64,000 nucleotides of DNA from Nocardia sp. NBC_00403 (GTDB taxonomy: Bacteria; Actinomycetota; Actinomycetes; Mycobacteriales; Mycobacteriaceae). Location: the NCBI RefSeq assembly GCF_036046055.1, contig NZ_CP107939.1, positions 248,001 to 312,000 on the forward strand, given 5' to 3'. The translations under genes and the position numbers were made by a program. The notes under the pieces are model-generated. The model searched no databases. It was not told where the DNA came from and saw nothing but the letters and a program-made list of their open reading frames with translations. Below are positions 62,834 through 64,000 of this stretch, one piece after another. How positions within the stretch are numbered: the first letter of the stretch is position 1; the number at the start of each line of letters is the position of its first letter.

Positions 62834-63685
62834 ATTCGTAGAGCTACGAAACCCATCTCGCATCGGTTCGCGTTCCCTGGTCCACCGGAGTTCTACGAGA
62901 TCAAACCCTCGTCCACCACGGGCATCGAAAGCGGCGCACGGAAGATCGCGTGGTTCAACATCCTCTGCGGTCTACCGCCGACGGGCGCCAACCTGCCCTA
63001 CCGGACGGGAAACAGATACCGACCGAATTTCATCAGAAAGCTCCCGCGCAAGCGCGCTTTCGGGATCGCCTACAACCTCGGGATCGAGATCAAATGGCAT
63101 GTCGACGGACTGATCCTGTGGCGGCTGTGCATGGAGGTCGACAATCCGCCCGACGACGGAAAATGCACCGCACTGCTGTGGGCAGGAGCGATCGCGGCCA
63201 TGATCCGGCGCCGCCAGGACTTCGAGGCAACCGCAGCAGCGCTGGACACACTGTCGTCCAGGCGGGTGTCGCCGATGGAAGCGCCGGTCGGTGCGGGCGC
63301 GGCGAATGTGCCCGCCGACGTCGGCTACGTGCAGGCGCTGCTCAACGATCACCGGGGCAGACAAGGGCTTTCGCTGCTCGTCGAGGACAGCGTCATCGGC
63401 AGCGCCACGATCGCAGCGATCAACGCGGCCGGGTCCCTCGCGGTGCAGCAGCCGAACAACCCCCGCACGGAATGGTTCAAGGGCCATTCGGTTGCGCCAG
63501 ACCACAAATCGTCAAGACCGCTGGTCCGCGACGGACAACCGCCGGATCTGGACCGGACACCTGCCGGGCGCATTCATCTCGGATCGATAGCCGAACGACC
63601 CCTACGAGCGCGAGCTCGAGGGGTCGTTCGGTTGCGCCAGAAGGCGATTCGTCGAGATGTCGGCCGCAATGGACCTATCGGGTGA
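62834..63685 (+). pseudogene. Start-less gene with a peptidoglycan-binding-like C-terminus
   Basis: The frame is open from 62834 to 63685 but contains no ATG, GTG or TTG until an ATG at 63131, deep inside what looks like a continuous domain (PGPPEFYEIKPSSTTGIESG, WFNILCGLPPTGANLPYR, LGIEIKWHVDGLILWRLCM). After it comes ANVPADVGYVQALLNDHRG, then EDSVIGSATIAAINAAG, resembling a peptidoglycan-binding repeat found in secreted enzymes and toxins. Beyond 63500 the frame reads low-quality sequence. It is best explained as a gene that lost its 5' end and is now inactive. Confidence 0.6.
63592..63630 (-). terminator. Terminator of the helicase gene
   Basis: CGAACGACCCCT pairs perfectly with AGGGGTCGTTCG, with CGAG/CTCG pairing inside it. 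It is 56 bp downstream of the minus-strand stop at 63686. Confidence 0.85.
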
Positions 63686-64000
63686 TCAGTGTCGGCCTGC
63701 GCGGGGCTGGGCCGCCTGGTCGCGGGAGGTCGAGCGAACGTGCGAGGTGCCTGTGCGGGCGGGGCGGCCCTGGGACCGGCCTGCGGCATCGGTGCCACGG
63801 GCAACAGCAACGCCTGCGCCACGGGGGTTCCGGCTGCGCTGCCCACCGGTCGCGGCACCGTGGTCGGTGCGGCCACGCGACTGACCGTCGAAGCCGCCGC
63901 CACGACCATCACTGTTACGCGACGAACCGGCAGGACGCTCGGAGCGGCCACTCGAACGACCATCGAAGCCGGCACCACGACCATCGCTGTTACGCGACGA
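63686..64000 (-). CDS. Probable DEAD/DEAH-box RNA helicase, C-terminal RGG-like tail (partial)
   Basis: Only the last 104 codons are in view. They read SSRNSDGRGAGFDGRSSGR, then a second, similar block starting 75 bp later, and finish in a basic Arg/Gly/Ser/Gln-rich tail ending QAAQPRAGRH. Tails of this type follow the helicase core in actinobacterial DEAD-box RNA helicases, where they bind RNA. The catalytic core lies beyond the window, so the assignment rests on the tail alone. The 75-bp DNA repeat (GTTACGCGACGA at 63914 and 63989) shows tandem expansion. Confidence 0.6.
   Translation of the reverse strand, partial: SSRNSDGRGAGFDGRSSGRSERPAGSSRNSDGRGGGFDGQSRGRTDHGAATGGQRSRNPRGAGVAVARGTDAAGRSQGRPARTGTSHVRSTSRDQAAQPRAGRH

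Noticed and set aside
63131..63685. Treating the ATG at 63131 as the start of an intact gene
   Set aside because: Coding-like sequence continues well upstream in the same frame, so this ATG is internal to a damaged gene.
1..64000. tRNA, rRNA, riboswitch or replication-origin signals
   Set aside because: No cloverleaf, rRNA segment, known riboswitch fold or DnaA-box cluster was recognised by eye; a covariance-model scan would be needed to exclude them fully.

Overview
The window is high-GC actinobacterial DNA that I assign to Nocardia or a close relative in the Mycobacteriales. It carries mycothiol synthesis (mshA), the SenX3-RegX3 pair, an HbhA-type adhesin, and a gene neighbourhood matching, largely in order, the M. 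tuberculosis stretch Rv0472c to Rv0511. It also has an EspG-type secretion chaperone. The species call is inference from gene content; no rRNA or tRNA gene was seen.

Layout. 1-4000: rex-hemA-hemC-hemD operon on the minus strand, every junction a 4-bp ATGA overlap, with a good Rex operator upstream (4156-4173). 4.2-14.4 kb: glutaredoxin-like protein, HAD phosphatase, acyltransferase, epimerase, a 33-aa ribosomal-type peptide, an excisionase-like HTH protein, proC, thioesterase-like and TIM-barrel proteins, a repeat-rich membrane protein and a Ppx/GppA phosphatase. 14.4-25.4 kb: Cys-rich protein, small secreted protein, regX3-senX3 with a candidate autoregulatory box array, HxlR regulator with a divergent reductase, a secreted X-Pro-peptidase-like hydrolase, phosphoglycerate mutase, ROK kinase, YbjN protein and mshA. 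25.5-36.6 kb: hydrolase, SDR, mscL, L,D-transpeptidase lipoprotein, murB, two DUF2505 paralogues around a VanZ protein, methyltransferase, a 525-aa unknown, AbiEi-like protein, DUF2993 protein and deoC. 36.7-46.7 kb: acetyltransferase, purU, hydrolase behind a palindromic operator, DUF2516 protein, hbhA with its XRE regulator, DUF445 protein, TetR (apparent CTG start), ABC1 kinase and trans-enoyl-reductase-like protein.

46.8-52.1 kb looks accessory: methyltransferase, a frameshifted ORF beside a DUF2637 membrane protein, a 68-aa protein and a GntR regulator, followed by a three-gene coupled operon encoding a PE-like protein, a PPE/WXG-like protein and an EspG-like chaperone. No type VII membrane machinery is in view. 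This orphan operon is the best candidate for an unusual system here. 52.2-60.1 kb: PPK2, a DsbA-VKOR thiol-oxidation pair, a PDZ serine protease, alcohol dehydrogenase, AI-2E-type exporter, TetR and ZIP transporter.

60.1-63.7 kb is a mobile-element graveyard: an antitoxin-less ParE remnant, an IS110 transposase fragment, a Tn3-family transposase N-terminus and a start-less peptidoglycan-binding pseudogene, with a secreted I36-like protein and an intact hypothetical gene between them. The window ends in the RGG-like repetitive tail of what is probably a DEAD-box RNA helicase. Overall it combines a conserved core (heme, redox sensing, cell wall, mycothiol, phosphate sensing) with two accessory patches at 47-52 kb and 60-64 kb.
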